Source: Piscinibacter lacus
GTDB lineage: Bacteria; Pseudomonadota; Gammaproteobacteria; Burkholderiales; Burkholderiaceae_C
NCBI RefSeq assembly: GCF_016735685.1
Contig: NZ_JAERRA010000001.1
Coordinates: 1,550,001-1,614,000, forward strand
DNA length: 64,000 nt
Direction: 5' to 3'
Made by a program: the position numbers and the translations under genes. Below are positions 1-9,603 of this stretch, piece after piece. Below the pieces are notes generated by a model that saw only the letters and a list, made by a program, of their open reading frames with translations, was not told the DNA's origin and searched no databases. Positions within the stretch are counted from its first letter, which is position 1, and each line of letters starts with the position of its first letter.

Positions 1-8
1 GCGCCGCC

Positions 9-26
9 GTCCCGCGCAGGCGGGAC
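9..26. other. Hairpin upstream of tsf
   Basis: A perfect 7-bp stem (GTCCCGC / GCGGGAC) with a GCAG loop lies 22 nt before the tsf start codon. There is no T-run, so it is not a convincing intrinsic terminator. In this order of genes rpsB normally lies just upstream (outside the window), so the hairpin probably sits in the rpsB-tsf spacer, where it could stabilise or attenuate the message. That role is inference. Confidence 0.45.
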
Positions 27-47
27 ATCCCAACCCGGAGTGACACC

Positions 48-944
48 ATGCCCGCAATCACCGCCTCGATGGTCGCCGAACTGCGCGCCAAGACCGACGC
101 GCCGATGATGGAGTGCAAGAAGGCCCTGACCGAGGCCGACGGCGACCTGGCCCGCGCGGAGGAAATCCTGCGCGTCAAGCTTGGCAACAAGGCCGGCAAG
201 GCCGCCTCGCGCATCACCGCCGAAGGCGTGATCGCCGCCGCGATCCACGGCAGCACCGGCGCGATGATCGAAGTCAACTGCGAGACCGACTTCGTCTCGA
301 AGAACGACAGCTTCCTCGCCTTCACCCAGGCCGCCGCCCGCCTGGTGGCCGAGGCCAACCCGGCCGACGTGGCCGCGCTGTCGGCCCTGCCCCATGCGCA
401 GGACGGTTTCGGCCCGACGCTTGAAGACGTGCGCAAGGGCCTGATCGGCAAGATCGGCGAGAACATGTCCTTCCGCCGCTTCCAGCGCTATGCCTCGGGC
501 GCCCAGCTTGCCCATTACCTGCACGGCACCCGCATCGGCGTGGTCGTCGAGTTCGAAGGCAGCGACGTGGCCGCCAAGGACGTGGCCATGCATGTGGCCG
601 CGATGAAGCCTGCCGCGCTGTCGAGCGCCGAAGTCCCGGCCGAGCTGGTCGAGAAGGAGCGCAAGATCGCCGCCGAGAAGGCCGCCGAATCGGGCAAGCC
701 GGCCGACATCGTCGCCAAGATGGTCGAGGGCTCGGTGCAGAAGTTCCTCAAGGAAGTCTCGCTGCTCGACCAGGTCTTCGTGAAGGCCGCCGACGGCAAG
801 CAGACCGTCGCCGCCTACCTCAAGGCGGCCAACACCACGGTCAAGGGCTTCACGCTCTACGTGGTCGGCGAAGGCATCGAGAAGAAGCAGGACGACTTCG
901 CCGCCGAAGTGGCGGCCCAGGTCGCCGCGGCCAAGGGCGGCTGA
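48..944 (+). CDS. tsf: Elongation factor Ts
   Basis: Cytosolic guanine-nucleotide exchange factor that recycles EF-Tu from its GDP form during translation. The 298 residues fit the family's usual 280-310. The UBA-like N-terminus carries the signature [12 protein letters not shown] (residues 16-27), and the conserved ETDFVSKND stretch follows near residue 80. ATG at 48 has a GGAG Shine-Dalgarno sequence at 37-40, 7 nt upstream. It is the first complete gene of a long rightward block; rpsB is expected immediately before it, outside the window. A terminator-like hairpin follows at 988-1010, so tsf and pyrH may be partly uncoupled. Confidence 0.97.
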   Translation: MPAITASMVAELRAKTDAPMMECKKALTEADGDLARAEEILRVKLGNKAGKAASRITAEGVIAAAIHGSTGAMIEVNCETDFVSKNDSFLAFTQAAARLVAEANPADVAALSALPHAQDGFGPTLEDVRKGLIGKIGENMSFRRFQRYASGAQLAHYLHGTRIGVVVEFEGSDVAAKDVAMHVAAMKPAALSSAEVPAELVEKERKIAAEKAAESGKPADIVAKMVEGSVQKFLKEVSLLDQVFVKAADGKQTVAAYLKAANTTVKGFTLYVVGEGIEKKQDDFAAEVAAQVAAAKGG

Positions 945-987
945 GCCCGGCCGGGTGCGGCCCGCGCGACGGGCTGCGCCCGGTGGA

Positions 988-1010
988 AGACCCGGGGCAA
1001 ACCCGGGTCT
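988..1010 (+). terminator. Terminator-like hairpin between tsf and pyrH
   Basis: Perfect 9-bp stem (AGACCCGGG / CCCGGGTCT) with a 5-nt loop, followed by CCCCTT rather than a real T-run. It could be a weak terminator, an attenuator or an mRNA-stabilising end for the rpsB-tsf transcript. A TAAACT hexamer follows 6 nt downstream. Confidence 0.5.
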
Positions 1011-1015
1011 CCCCT

Positions 1016-1021
1016 TAAACT
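1016..1021 (+). promoter_or_regulatory. Possible -10 element for pyrH
   Basis: TAAACT lies 70 nt before the pyrH ATG, directly after the 988-1010 hairpin. The same hexamer occurs in the leaders of mrpA, fumA, the GarR-like gene and the cytochrome c gene. No good -35 hexamer is visible at the usual distance, so this is only a candidate. Confidence 0.35.
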
Positions 1022-1091
1022 CCGGCGGCGCTGCGGCGGGCCGTCATTCCTGATGAGCCCGGGACCGTGCCTGCCCCGAGGAGCTTCCTGC

Positions 1092-1802
1092 ATGCCTGCG
1101 TACCGACGCATCCTGCTCAAACTGTCCGGCGAAGCCCTGATGGGCGATGACGCCTACGGCATCAACCGCGCGACGATCGCGCGCATGGTCGCCGAGGTGC
1201 ATGCCGTCACGAAGCTGGGCTGCGAAGTGGCGGTGGTCATCGGCGGCGGCAACATCTTCCGCGGCGTGGCCGGGGGCTCGGTCGGCATGGACCGCGCCAC
1301 CGCCGACTACATGGGCATGCTGGCCACGGTGATGAATGCGCTGGCCCTGGCCGATTCGATGCGGCAGGACGGCATGACTGCCCGCGTGATGTCGGCCATC
1401 GCGATCGACCAGGTGGTCGAGCCCTATGTGCGGCCCAAGGCCCTGCAATACCTGGAAGAGGGCAAGGTCGTCGTCTTCGCCGCCGGCACCGGCAACCCCT
1501 TCTTCACCACCGACACCGCCGCCGCGCTGCGCGGCGCCGAGATCGGTGCCGAACTCGTGCTCAAGGCGACCAAGGTCGACGGCGTCTACACCGCCGATCC
1601 GGCCAAGGACCCGAGCGCGATCCGCTATTCCACGATCAGCTTCGACGAGGCCATCGCCCGCAACCTGCAGGTGATGGACGCGACCGCCTTCGCGCTGTGC
1701 CGCGACCAGAAGCTGCCGATCCGCGTGTTCTCCATCCTGAAGTCCGGCGCGCTGATGCGCGTCGTGCAGGGCGAGGACGAGGGCACGCTGGTCCACGTCT
1801 GA
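1092..1802 (+). CDS. pyrH: UMP kinase
   Basis: Phosphorylates UMP to UDP in pyrimidine nucleotide synthesis; a hexameric cytosolic enzyme of the amino-acid-kinase fold. The protein has 236 residues (E. coli 241). Nucleotide-binding motifs KLSGEALMG (10-18) and GGGNIFRG (51-58) are present, as is [13 protein letters not shown] (132-144). An in-frame upstream start at 1053 would add 13 residues unlike the family; ATG at 1092 preceded by GAGGAG at about 1078-1083 is preferred. frr follows after 16 nt, so the two are probably co-transcribed. Confidence 0.96.
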   Translation: MPAYRRILLKLSGEALMGDDAYGINRATIARMVAEVHAVTKLGCEVAVVIGGGNIFRGVAGGSVGMDRATADYMGMLATVMNALALADSMRQDGMTARVMSAIAIDQVVEPYVRPKALQYLEEGKVVVFAAGTGNPFFTTDTAAALRGAEIGAELVLKATKVDGVYTADPAKDPSAIRYSTISFDEAIARNLQVMDATAFALCRDQKLPIRVFSILKSGALMRVVQGEDEGTLVHV

Positions 1803-1818
1803 CCCCGAGGTTTCCGTC

Positions 1819-2379
1819 ATGAGCATTGCCGACATCAAGAAGAGCTTCGAGCAGAAAAGCGCCAAGTCCATCGAGGCCTTCAAGCATGAGCTGACCAAGA
1901 TCCGCACCGGCCGCGCCCACCCGGGCATCCTCGACCAGGTGCAGGTCGAGTACTACGGCTCGATGGTGCCGATCAGCCAGGTGGCCAACGTCAGCCTGCT
2001 CGATGCCCGCACGATCAGCGTGCAGCCCTGGGAAAAGGGCCTGAGCCAGAAGATCGAGAAGGCCATCCGCGAGAGCGACCTGGGCCTGAACCCGGCCAGC
2101 CAGGGCGACCTGATCCGCGTGCCCATGCCGCCGCTGACCGAGGAGCGCCGCAAGGAGCTGACCAAGGTCGTGCGCAATGCCGGCGAGGATGCGAAGGTGG
2201 CCGTGCGCAACCTGCGCCGCGACGCCAACGAGCAGGCCAAGAAGATGCTCAAGGACAAGCTGATTCCCGAGGACGACGAGCGTCGCTCGACCGAGGACAT
2301 CCAGAAGCTGACCGACAAGACCATTGCCGAGATCGACAAGCTGATCCAGGGCAAGGAAGCCGAGATCCTGGCCGTCTGA
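1819..2379 (+). CDS. frr: Ribosome recycling factor
   Basis: Works with EF-G to split post-termination ribosomes so that subunits can be reused. 186 residues, the standard length (E. coli 185). The sequence shows the RRF pattern: the helical-arm region [14 protein letters not shown] (here [11 protein letters not shown] near residue 31), the [14 protein letters not shown] segment near 105-118, and a charged C-terminal helix. ATG at 1819 has GAGG about 8 nt upstream. It sits between pyrH and uppS in the conserved order. Confidence 0.97.
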   Translation: MSIADIKKSFEQKSAKSIEAFKHELTKIRTGRAHPGILDQVQVEYYGSMVPISQVANVSLLDARTISVQPWEKGLSQKIEKAIRESDLGLNPASQGDLIRVPMPPLTEERRKELTKVVRNAGEDAKVAVRNLRRDANEQAKKMLKDKLIPEDDERRSTEDIQKLTDKTIAEIDKLIQGKEAEILAV

Positions 2380-2422
2380 GCCCCTGCTGGCCTATCGGCC
2401 TGGCGCGGCTGCGCCGGGCGGC

Positions 2423-3217
2423 ATGGACGAGACCTTGATGCGCGAAGCCGATTCCCCGTCGATCCCCCGCCATGTCGCCATCGTCATGGATGGCAATGGG
2501 CGCTGGGCGCGCAAGCGGCTCATGCCCCGCGTCTTCGGCCACAAGGCCGGCGTCGATGCCCTGGTGCGCACGGTGCGCGCCTGCGCCGACCGCGGCGTGC
2601 GGCACCTCACCGTCTTCGCTTTTTCCAGCGAGAACTGGAAGCGGCCCGAGGACGAGGTCTCGGGCCTGATGGCCTTGATGATGAATGCGGTGGCCAAGCA
2701 CATGTCGGCCCTGCGCGAGGAGGGCGTGCGGGTGCGCATCGTCGGCGACCGCAGCGGCATCTCGGCCGGCGTGATCGCCTCCTGGGATGCCATCGAAGCG
2801 GCCACCGCCCACAACCAGCGCATCGAGCTCTATGTCGCTTTCAACTACGGTGGCCGCTGGGACATCGTTCAAGCCTGCCGGCGCTTGATCGCCGAGGGCG
2901 TCGACCCCGCGACGATCGACGAGGCCAGCCTGGCCCGCCGCCTTGTCATGCATGAGGCACCGGACCCGGACCTGTTCATCCGCACCGGTGGCGAGCTTCG
3001 CCTGTCCAACTTCCTGCTGTGGCAAAGCGCCTATGCCGAGCTGCATTTCAGCGACTGTCTCTGGCCCGACTTCGATGCCGAGGAACTGGACCGCGCGCTG
3101 CAAGCCTATGCCCGCCGCGAGCGCCGCTTCGGCCGGGTGACGACGCTGGCGGCCGGCGGCCCGGCGGGTGATGCGCCCGACCCGGCCGGCCTGCCCGCCT
3201 CGGCCCTGTTGCGTTGA
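2423..3217 (+). CDS. uppS: Isoprenyl (undecaprenyl) diphosphate synthase
   Basis: Cis-prenyltransferase that extends farnesyl diphosphate to undecaprenyl diphosphate, the lipid carrier for peptidoglycan and other envelope glycans. 264 residues (E. coli 253). The active-site signature VAIVMDGNGRWA occupies 18-29, with the catalytic Asp at 23; FIRTGGELRLSNFLLWQ further on is the substrate-binding signature. A second in-frame ATG at 2438 would remove 5 residues and cannot be excluded. A Gly/Ala/Pro-rich tail follows the conserved core. cdsA starts 13 nt downstream. Confidence 0.95.
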   Translation: MDETLMREADSPSIPRHVAIVMDGNGRWARKRLMPRVFGHKAGVDALVRTVRACADRGVRHLTVFAFSSENWKRPEDEVSGLMALMMNAVAKHMSALREEGVRVRIVGDRSGISAGVIASWDAIEAATAHNQRIELYVAFNYGGRWDIVQACRRLIAEGVDPATIDEASLARRLVMHEAPDPDLFIRTGGELRLSNFLLWQSAYAELHFSDCLWPDFDAEELDRALQAYARRERRFGRVTTLAAGGPAGDAPDPAGLPASALLR

Positions 3218-3230
3218 GCCGGAACCCGCC

Positions 3231-4097
3231 ATGCTGCGCCAGCGTGTGATCACCGCGGTGCTGCTGCTGGCCGTGCTGCTGCCGGCCATGGCGGCGCAGG
3301 CGCTGTGGCCGCTGGCCCTGGTCGGCGCGGCCATCGTCGGCGCCGGGGGCTGGGAATGGGCCCGGCTCAACGGCAGCCGGCAGCCGCGGCTGGCGGGCCT
3401 GGCCTTGGTCGTGCTGGGGCTGGGCTTGGCCGTGCTCGGCCTGGGCTGGCAGGCGGCGCAGTTCGCGGGCCCGGCCGCTGGCCTGCCCGCCGCACCGCCT
3501 GCGCTGTGGTGGGGCCTGGCCGGCCTGTGGGTGCTGGGCCTGGTGCAGGTGCTGGGTGGCGGCGTGGCCCGCTGGCCGGCCTGGCCGCAAGGCCTGCGCC
3601 TGCTGCTGGGCGCGCCCATGCTCTGGGCCGCGGGCCTGGCCCTGCTGACGGCGCGGGCCCAGGGCCTGGCCTTTCTCGTGTCCCTCCTGGCCCTGGTGTG
3701 GGTGGCCGACATCGCGGCCTATTTCGGCGGCCGACGCTTCGGCCGCCGCAAGCTGGCCCCGGCCATCAGCCCGGGCAAGAGCTGGGAAGGCGTGTGGAGC
3801 GGCGCCCTAGGCGTGGCCCTGCTGGCGGCGCTGTGGATTGCCGCCGACCGCCTGCTCGGCCCGGCCGGCCCGAGCTACTACACCGTGCTGCTCGACCGCC
3901 ACGGCCCGCTGGTGCTGGTGCTGGCTCTGGCCCTGCTGACGGCACTCAGCGTCAGCGGCGACCTCTTCGAATCCCTGGTCAAGCGCAGCGCGGGGGTCAA
4001 GGATTCCAGCGGCCTGCTGCCCGGCCACGGCGGCGTGCTCGACCGCATCGATGCCCTGCTGCCGGTGCTGCCGGTGGCCATGGCCCTGGTAGCCTGA
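3231..4097 (+). CDS. cdsA: Phosphatidate cytidylyltransferase
   Basis: Inner-membrane enzyme making CDP-diacylglycerol from CTP and phosphatidic acid, the branch point to all phospholipids. 288 residues, largely hydrophobic with several predicted membrane spans. The C-terminal third carries the CdsA family signature: [12 protein letters not shown] followed by [11 protein letters not shown], then [18 protein letters not shown] with conserved acidic and basic residues. An in-frame start at 3168 lies inside uppS; ATG at 3231 gives the expected hydrophobic N-terminus. Downstream product use includes PgsA, encoded at 22.6 kb. Confidence 0.95.
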   Translation: MLRQRVITAVLLLAVLLPAMAAQALWPLALVGAAIVGAGGWEWARLNGSRQPRLAGLALVVLGLGLAVLGLGWQAAQFAGPAAGLPAAPPALWWGLAGLWVLGLVQVLGGGVARWPAWPQGLRLLLGAPMLWAAGLALLTARAQGLAFLVSLLALVWVADIAAYFGGRRFGRRKLAPAISPGKSWEGVWSGALGVALLAALWIAADRLLGPAGPSYYTVLLDRHGPLVLVLALALLTALSVSGDLFESLVKRSAGVKDSSGLLPGHGGVLDRIDALLPVLPVAMALVA

Positions 4098-4123
4098 GCG
4101 CCTTCTCCTTCCTGTCTCACGGC

Positions 4124-5308
4124 ATGAGCCTTCAGCGCGTCTGCATCCTCGGCTCGACCGGGTCCATCGGCGAGAACACGCTCGACGTGATCGCCCGCCA
4201 TCCCGAGCGCTTCCAGGTGGTCGCGCTCAGCGCGGCCAGCCGGGTCGATGCGCTGGCCGCGCAATGCCGCCGCTGGCGCCCGGCCTATGCGGTGATGCCG
4301 GCCGCCGTCCAGGCCGAGGCCCTGCGCGCCGCACTGGCCGACCTGCCCGGCACCGAGGTGCTGGACGGCGAGGATGCGCTCGCCCGCATCGCCGCGCTGC
4401 CCGAGGTCGACACGGTGATGGCCGCCATCGTCGGCGCCGCCGGCCTGGCGCCCTGCTTGGCCGCGGCCCGTGCCGGCAAGCGCCTGCTGCTGGCCAACAA
4501 GGAGGCGCTGGTCGTCGGTGGTGCGCTCTTCATGCGGGCGGTGGCCGAGGGCGGCGCGACCCTGCTGCCCATCGACAGCGAGCATTCCGCTGTCTTCCAG
4601 TGCCTGCCGCAGGATCGCGCGCACTGGGATGCGCACATCGACCACATCGTGCTGACGGCCTCGGGCGGCCCCTTCCGCCAGCGCGACCCGGCGACCCTGG
4701 TCGAGGTCACGCCCGAGCAGGCCGTGGCCCATCCCAACTGGGTCATGGGCCGCAAGATCTCGGTCGACTCGGCCACCATGATGAACAAGGCCCTGGAGGT
4801 GATCGAGGCGCGCTGGCTCTTCGGCTTGCAGCCCGAGCGCATCCGCGTGCTCATCCATCCGCAGAGCATCGTGCATTCGATGGTGGTCTGCCGCGACGGC
4901 CAGGTGCTCGCGCAGATGGGCACGCCGGACATGCGCGGCCCCATCGCCTACGGCCTGGCCTGGCCGGAACGGGTGGCCTGCGGCGCACCGGCGCTGGACT
5001 TGAGCCGTGCCGCCGCGCTGAGCTTCGAGCCCGTCGACACCGCCCGCTTCCCCGGCCTGCAACTGGCCTGGGACACGCTCGCCGGCCCGGCCGGCAGCAC
5101 CGCCGTGCTGAATGCCGCCAACGAGGTGGCGGTGGCCGCATTCCTCGACCGGCGCATCCGCTTCGACCAGATCCATGCCGTCAATGCCGACACGCTGGCG
5201 GCCTGCGCGCCGGCGGCCGGCGAGACCGACAGCCTCGACGGCCTGCTGGCCCTGGATGCCCGCGCCCGCGCCGCGGCGGGCGAGCGGGTCGTGCGCCTGG
5301 GCGGCTGA
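4124..5308 (+). CDS. dxr: 1-deoxy-D-xylulose 5-phosphate reductoisomerase
   Basis: Second step of the methylerythritol phosphate pathway: NADPH-dependent conversion of DXP to MEP, feeding isoprenoids such as the UppS substrate. 394 residues (E. coli 398). N-terminal NADPH motif GSTGSIG at 10-16; the metal and substrate region includes [13 protein letters not shown] near residue 150 and [18 protein letters not shown] further on. The reading frame is open far upstream through cdsA, but ATG at 4124 matches the family start. rseP follows after 15 nt. Confidence 0.96.
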   Translation: MSLQRVCILGSTGSIGENTLDVIARHPERFQVVALSAASRVDALAAQCRRWRPAYAVMPAAVQAEALRAALADLPGTEVLDGEDALARIAALPEVDTVMAAIVGAAGLAPCLAAARAGKRLLLANKEALVVGGALFMRAVAEGGATLLPIDSEHSAVFQCLPQDRAHWDAHIDHIVLTASGGPFRQRDPATLVEVTPEQAVAHPNWVMGRKISVDSATMMNKALEVIEARWLFGLQPERIRVLIHPQSIVHSMVVCRDGQVLAQMGTPDMRGPIAYGLAWPERVACGAPALDLSRAAALSFEPVDTARFPGLQLAWDTLAGPAGSTAVLNAANEVAVAAFLDRRIRFDQIHAVNADTLAACAPAAGETDSLDGLLALDARARAAAGERVVRLGG

Positions 5309-5323
5309 GCGACACTGCCGCCC

Positions 5324-6700
5324 ATGAGCACCGTCCTCGCCTTCCTCTTCACCATCGGCCTGCTGGTCACGGTCCACGAGTGGGGCCACTACCGCGCGGC
5401 CCGGGCCTGTGGCGTGAAGGTGCTGCGCTTCTCCATCGGCTTCGGCAAGCCGCTGCTGCGCTGGCAGCGGGGCGAGACCGAATTCGTGCTGGCCCTGCTG
5501 CCGCTGGGCGGCTACGTGAAGATGCTCGACGAGCGCGAGGGCGCTGTCGATCCGGCCGACCAGCCCCGCGCCTTCAACCGCAAGCCGCTGAAGCAGCGGG
5601 CCTTCATCGTCGCCGCCGGGCCGGCCGTCAATCTGCTGACGGCCGTGCTGATCTACGCATCGATGCACCTGATCGGCATCGAGGAGGCCCTGCCGGTGCT
5701 CGGCAGCCCGCAGCCCGGCAGCCTGGCGGCCCAGGCCGGCCTGCAAGCCGGCGACCGGGTGCTGGCCCTGCGCCCGAGCCGCCCTGCGGAGGCCACCAAG
5801 GCCGCCTGGCAGCCGGTGCCCAGCTATGCCGACCTGCGCTGGCGCCTGACCGAGGCGACGCTGGACGGGCACAACGTGCAAGTGCGGGTGGAAGGTCCGG
5901 GCGGCCGGCGCGAGCTGGACCTGCTGCTGGCGGGCCTGGATGCGTCCGAGGTCGATGCCGGCCTGGGGCGGCGCATCGGCCTGTCGGGCCCCTACAGCGC
6001 GGCGCGCATCGGCACGCCGCGGCCTGAGGGTCCGGCCGCCGCGGCCGGCCTGCGCGAAGGCGATCTGGTGCGGGCGATCGACGGCGAGCCGGTGCTTGAC
6101 GCCGTGCAGCTTCGCGAGCGCATCCGTGCCTCGGTCGTCGAGGGCGGCACGCCGCGCGCGCTGACCTTCCTGATCGAGCGCGAAGGCCGCGAGCTGAGCC
6201 TGAGCGTGCAACCCCGCCTGGGTGCCGAGAGCGGCCCGCCGATGCCGCGCATCGAGGCCCTGGTCGGCGGCCTGCCCGAGCTCGTGCTGCTGCGCCAGGG
6301 GCCGCTGGATGCCCTGGTGATGGGGGCCGAGCGCACCGTCGAAGTGGCCGTGCTCAGCCTGCGCATGCTCGGCCGCATGCTGATCGGCGAGGCCTCGCTC
6401 AAGAACCTCAGCGGCCCGCTGACGATTGCCGATGCGGCCGGCCAGACGGCGCGCTCGGGCCTGATCCCCTTCCTCGGCTTCCTGGCCCTGGTCAGCGTCA
6501 GCCTGGGCGTGCTCAACCTGCTGCCCCTGCCCATGCTCGATGGCGGGCATCTGGTGTATTACATTGTCGAGGGCCTCACCGGCCGGCCGATCTCCGAGGC
6601 GTGGCTGGACCGGCTGCAGCGCGGCGGGCTGGCCATCATGGCGCTGATGATGTCCCTCGCCCTCTACAACGACCTGGCCCGCTTGCTGGGCCAGCATTGA
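5324..6700 (+). CDS. rseP: RIP metalloprotease RseP (site-2 protease)
   Basis: Inner-membrane zinc protease that cleaves within the membrane to release sigma-E from RseA and also trims leftover signal peptides. 458 residues (E. coli 450). The HEWGH zinc motif (HExxH, residues 18-22) is in the first membrane segment; two PDZ domains lie in the periplasmic middle region; the second metal motif NLLPLPMLDGGHL is near the C-terminus. Its position directly before bamA fits the link between envelope stress signalling and outer-membrane assembly. Confidence 0.97.
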   Translation: MSTVLAFLFTIGLLVTVHEWGHYRAARACGVKVLRFSIGFGKPLLRWQRGETEFVLALLPLGGYVKMLDEREGAVDPADQPRAFNRKPLKQRAFIVAAGPAVNLLTAVLIYASMHLIGIEEALPVLGSPQPGSLAAQAGLQAGDRVLALRPSRPAEATKAAWQPVPSYADLRWRLTEATLDGHNVQVRVEGPGGRRELDLLLAGLDASEVDAGLGRRIGLSGPYSAARIGTPRPEGPAAAAGLREGDLVRAIDGEPVLDAVQLRERIRASVVEGGTPRALTFLIEREGRELSLSVQPRLGAESGPPMPRIEALVGGLPELVLLRQGPLDALVMGAERTVEVAVLSLRMLGRMLIGEASLKNLSGPLTIADAAGQTARSGLIPFLGFLALVSVSLGVLNLLPLPMLDGGHLVYYIVEGLTGRPISEAWLDRLQRGGLAIMALMMSLALYNDLARLLGQH

Positions 6701-6714
6701 CCCCCTCCACACGC

Positions 6715-9057
6715 ATGTCAGCCTTTCTCGCGCCGCAGCGCGGGCTTGCGGTTCCGCGCGCAAGCCGACCCGCCGTCCGTCCGCGTCCCCTCCTGGCCGC
6801 CATGGCGGTGGCCTGGGCCCTGGTCGCCACGCCGGCCCTGGCCGTCGACCCCTTTGCCCTGCGTGACATCCGGGTCGAGGGCCTGCAGCGGGCCGATGCC
6901 GGCACCGTCTTCGGCGCGCTGCCCTTCCGCATCGGCGATGTCTACAACGACGAGAAGGCTGCCGCCGCGCTGCGCGCGCTCTTCGCCACCGGCCTGTTCA
7001 AGGACGTGCGGATTGAGGTGGAAGGAGACGTCGTCGTCGTCATCGTCGAGGAGCGTCCGCTCATCGCCGCGGTGGAGTTCACCGGCCTGAAGGAATTCGA
7101 CAAGGACGCCCTGCTGAAGTCGCTGCGCGACGTCGGCATCGGCGAAGGCCGGCCCTTCGACCGCGCCCTGGCCGACCGCGCCGAGCAGGAGCTCAAGCGC
7201 CAGTACCTGACGCGCAGCCTGTATGGCGCCGAGGTCATCACCACCATCACCCCGGTCGAGCGCAACCGCGTCAACGTCAGCTTCAATGTGGTCGAGGGCG
7301 AGGTCGCCCAGATCGGCGAGATCCGCATCCTCGGCAGCAAGGCCTTCTCCGAGAAGGAATTGCTCAAGCAGATCGAATCCACCACCGGTGGCTGGCTGAC
7401 CTGGTACACCAAGACCGACCGTTATTCGCGCGTCAAGCTCAATGCCGACCTGGAAGCGCTGCGCGCCTACTACCTGAACCGCGGCTACCTGGAGTTCAAC
7501 GTCGACTCCACCCAGGTCGCGATCACGCCGGACAAGCAGCGCATCTCGATCACCATCAATGTGAGCGAGGGCCAGCCCTACACCGTGACCAGCGTGCGGC
7601 TGGAGGGCGACTTCCTCGGCCGCGACGAGGAGTTCAAGCAGCGCGTGACGATCAAGCCCGGCGCGCCCTACCGTGCCGAGGATGTGGCCGAGACCAACCG
7701 CCGCTTCGGCGAGCTCTACGGCAATTTCGGCTACGCCTTCGCGCGCATCGAGCCGCGCACCGAGGTCGACCGCGCCAGCGGCCGGGTGGCGGTGGTCATC
7801 GCCGGCCAGCCCTCGCAGCGCGTCTACGTGCGCCGCGTCAATGTGGCGGGCAACGAGCGCACCCGCGACGAGGTGATCCGCCGCGAGTTCCGGCAGTTCG
7901 AGTCCTCCTGGTACGACGGCCGCAAGATCAAGCTCTCGCGCGATCGCATCGACCGGCTCGGCTACTTCAGCCAGGTCGAGGTGGATACCGCCGAGGTGCC
8001 CGGCGCGCCCGACCAGGTCGACCTGACCGCCAAGGTCACCGAGAAGGCCACCGGCAACATCCAGCTTGGCGCCGGTTTCTCCAGCGCGGAGAAGATCACC
8101 TTCACCTTCGGCATCCGCCAGGACAACATCTTCGGCACCGGCAACTACCTGGGGCTGGAGCTCAACACCGGCAAGTTCAACCGGACCATCGTGCTCAGCA
8201 CGGTCGATCCCTACTTCACCGCCGATGGGGTCTCGCGCGCCATCGATCTCTACTTCCGCACCCAGCGGCCGGTGAACAGCCAGGGCGAGTCCTACCGCTT
8301 CGTCACCCAGGGCGGTGCGGTGCGCTTCGGCGTGCCTTTCACCGAACTCGACACGGTCTTCTTTGGCATCGGTGCCGAGCGCACGACGATCGAGTCCGGC
8401 CTGCTGCTGCCCAACAGCTTCCTTCTCTTCCGAGAGCAGTTCGGCGAGACCAGCGCCAGCCTGCCGCTGACCCTGGGCTGGCAACGCGATGGCCGCGACT
8501 CGGCCCTGGTGCCGACCAGCGGCCGCTACCAGCGCTTCAATGCCGAATGGGGCATCGCGCTGGACACCCGCTACATCCGCAGCAACTACCAGTTCCAGCA
8601 GTGGGTGCCCTTCGGCAAGCTCTACACCCTGGGCCTGAATGCCGAGTTCGGCTACGGCAAGGGCCTGGGCGGCAAGCCCTTCCCGGTCTTCAAGAACTTC
8701 TTCGGCGGAGGCCTGGGCTCGGTGCGCGGTTTCGACCAGGGCTCGCTCGGCCCGATCGACGTGACCGGCGCATACACCGGCGGCACGCGGCGCCTGAACC
8801 TCAACAGCGAGTTCTACGTGCCGGTGCCGGGTTCCGGCAACGACCGCACCCTGCGCATCTTCGGCTGGGTCGATGCGGGCAATGTGTGGGCCGAGGACGA
8901 ATCCATCGAGTTCAGCTCCCTGCGCGCGGCGGCGGGCCTGGGCCTGTCGTGGATCTCGCCGGTCGGCCCGCTGAAGGTCAGCTTGGGGGTGCCGATCCGC
9001 AAGTTCCCCCAAGATAGAATCCAGCGCTTTCAATTCCAGATCGGGACTGCGTTCTGA
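6715..9057 (+). CDS. bamA: Outer-membrane protein assembly factor BamA
   Basis: Central beta-barrel of the BAM complex that folds and inserts outer-membrane proteins. 780 residues (E. coli 810). The N-terminus is an unusually long Arg/Pro-containing n-region (about 30 residues) before a hydrophobic core ending in ATPALA, with cleavage expected before VDPF. Five POTRA domains follow (to about residue 420), then the 16-strand barrel; the chain ends in Phe (FQFQIGTAF), the beta-signal recognised by BAM itself. The internal ATG before AVAWALVATPALA would give a more typical signal peptide, so the start is not certain. Its stop overlaps the skp start by 1 nt. Confidence 0.96.
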   Translation: MSAFLAPQRGLAVPRASRPAVRPRPLLAAMAVAWALVATPALAVDPFALRDIRVEGLQRADAGTVFGALPFRIGDVYNDEKAAAALRALFATGLFKDVRIEVEGDVVVVIVEERPLIAAVEFTGLKEFDKDALLKSLRDVGIGEGRPFDRALADRAEQELKRQYLTRSLYGAEVITTITPVERNRVNVSFNVVEGEVAQIGEIRILGSKAFSEKELLKQIESTTGGWLTWYTKTDRYSRVKLNADLEALRAYYLNRGYLEFNVDSTQVAITPDKQRISITINVSEGQPYTVTSVRLEGDFLGRDEEFKQRVTIKPGAPYRAEDVAETNRRFGELYGNFGYAFARIEPRTEVDRASGRVAVVIAGQPSQRVYVRRVNVAGNERTRDEVIRREFRQFESSWYDGRKIKLSRDRIDRLGYFSQVEVDTAEVPGAPDQVDLTAKVTEKATGNIQLGAGFSSAEKITFTFGIRQDNIFGTGNYLGLELNTGKFNRTIVLSTVDPYFTADGVSRAIDLYFRTQRPVNSQGESYRFVTQGGAVRFGVPFTELDTVFFGIGAERTTIESGLLLPNSFLLFREQFGETSASLPLTLGWQRDGRDSALVPTSGRYQRFNAEWGIALDTRYIRSNYQFQQWVPFGKLYTLGLNAEFGYGKGLGGKPFPVFKNFFGGGLGSVRGFDQGSLGPIDVTGAYTGGTRRLNLNSEFYVPVPGSGNDRTLRIFGWVDAGNVWAEDESIEFSSLRAAAGLGLSWISPVGPLKVSLGVPIRKFPQDRIQRFQFQIGTAF

Positions 9058-9572
9058 TGAAGATGAATCTCCCCCGCACGCTCGTTGCCGCAGCCGCCCT
9101 GGCGGCCAGCCTGCACGTCGGCGCAGCCCAGGAACTGAAGATCGGCTATGTCAACAGCGAGCGCGTGCTGCGCGAAGCTGCGCCGGCCAAGGCCGCACAG
9201 ACCAAGCTCGAGACCGAATTCGGTCGCCGCGAGAAGGAACTCGCCGACACCGCCAGCCGCCTGAAAACCGCGTCCGAGAAGCTTGAGAAGGACGCCCCCA
9301 CGCTCAGCGAATCAGAGCGTGGTCGCCGTCAGCGCGAGCTGCAAGAGCAGGACCGCGACTTCGCCCGCAAGCGCCGCGAGTTCCAGGAAGACCTGAACCA
9401 GCGCAAGAACGAAGAACTGGCCCAGGTCGTCGATCGCGCCAACAAGGTCATCAAGCAGATCTTCGAGACCGAGAAGTACGACCTGATCCTTCAGGAAGCC
9501 GTCTTCGCCGGTCCGCGCATCGACATCACCGACAAGGTCATCAAGTCGCTCAACAGCGGCGCGAGCAAGTGA
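9057..9572 (+). CDS. skp: Periplasmic chaperone Skp/OmpH
   Basis: Periplasmic chaperone that carries unfolded outer-membrane proteins from Sec to BAM. 171 residues (E. coli 161). A signal peptide (residues 1-23, ending HVGAAQ) precedes the family motif KIGYVNSERVLREA; the middle is a long charged coiled-coil, as expected for Skp's tentacle-like trimer. Translation is probably coupled to bamA: TGATGA shares one base between the stop and start codons. lpxD starts 31 nt downstream. Confidence 0.94.
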   Translation: MKMNLPRTLVAAAALAASLHVGAAQELKIGYVNSERVLREAAPAKAAQTKLETEFGRREKELADTASRLKTASEKLEKDAPTLSESERGRRQRELQEQDRDFARKRREFQEDLNQRKNEELAQVVDRANKVIKQIFETEKYDLILQEAVFAGPRIDITDKVIKSLNSGASK

Positions 9573-9603
9573 CCGGCGCCCGGCAGACGGGCGCGATCGG
9601 ACG

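Noticed and set aside
3878..6763. A 961-codon open frame on the minus strand over cdsA, dxr and rseP
   Set aside because: It is antisense to three well-supported genes, has low-complexity Gln/Ala/Arg/His composition and no family motif. Long antisense frames are expected at this GC content.
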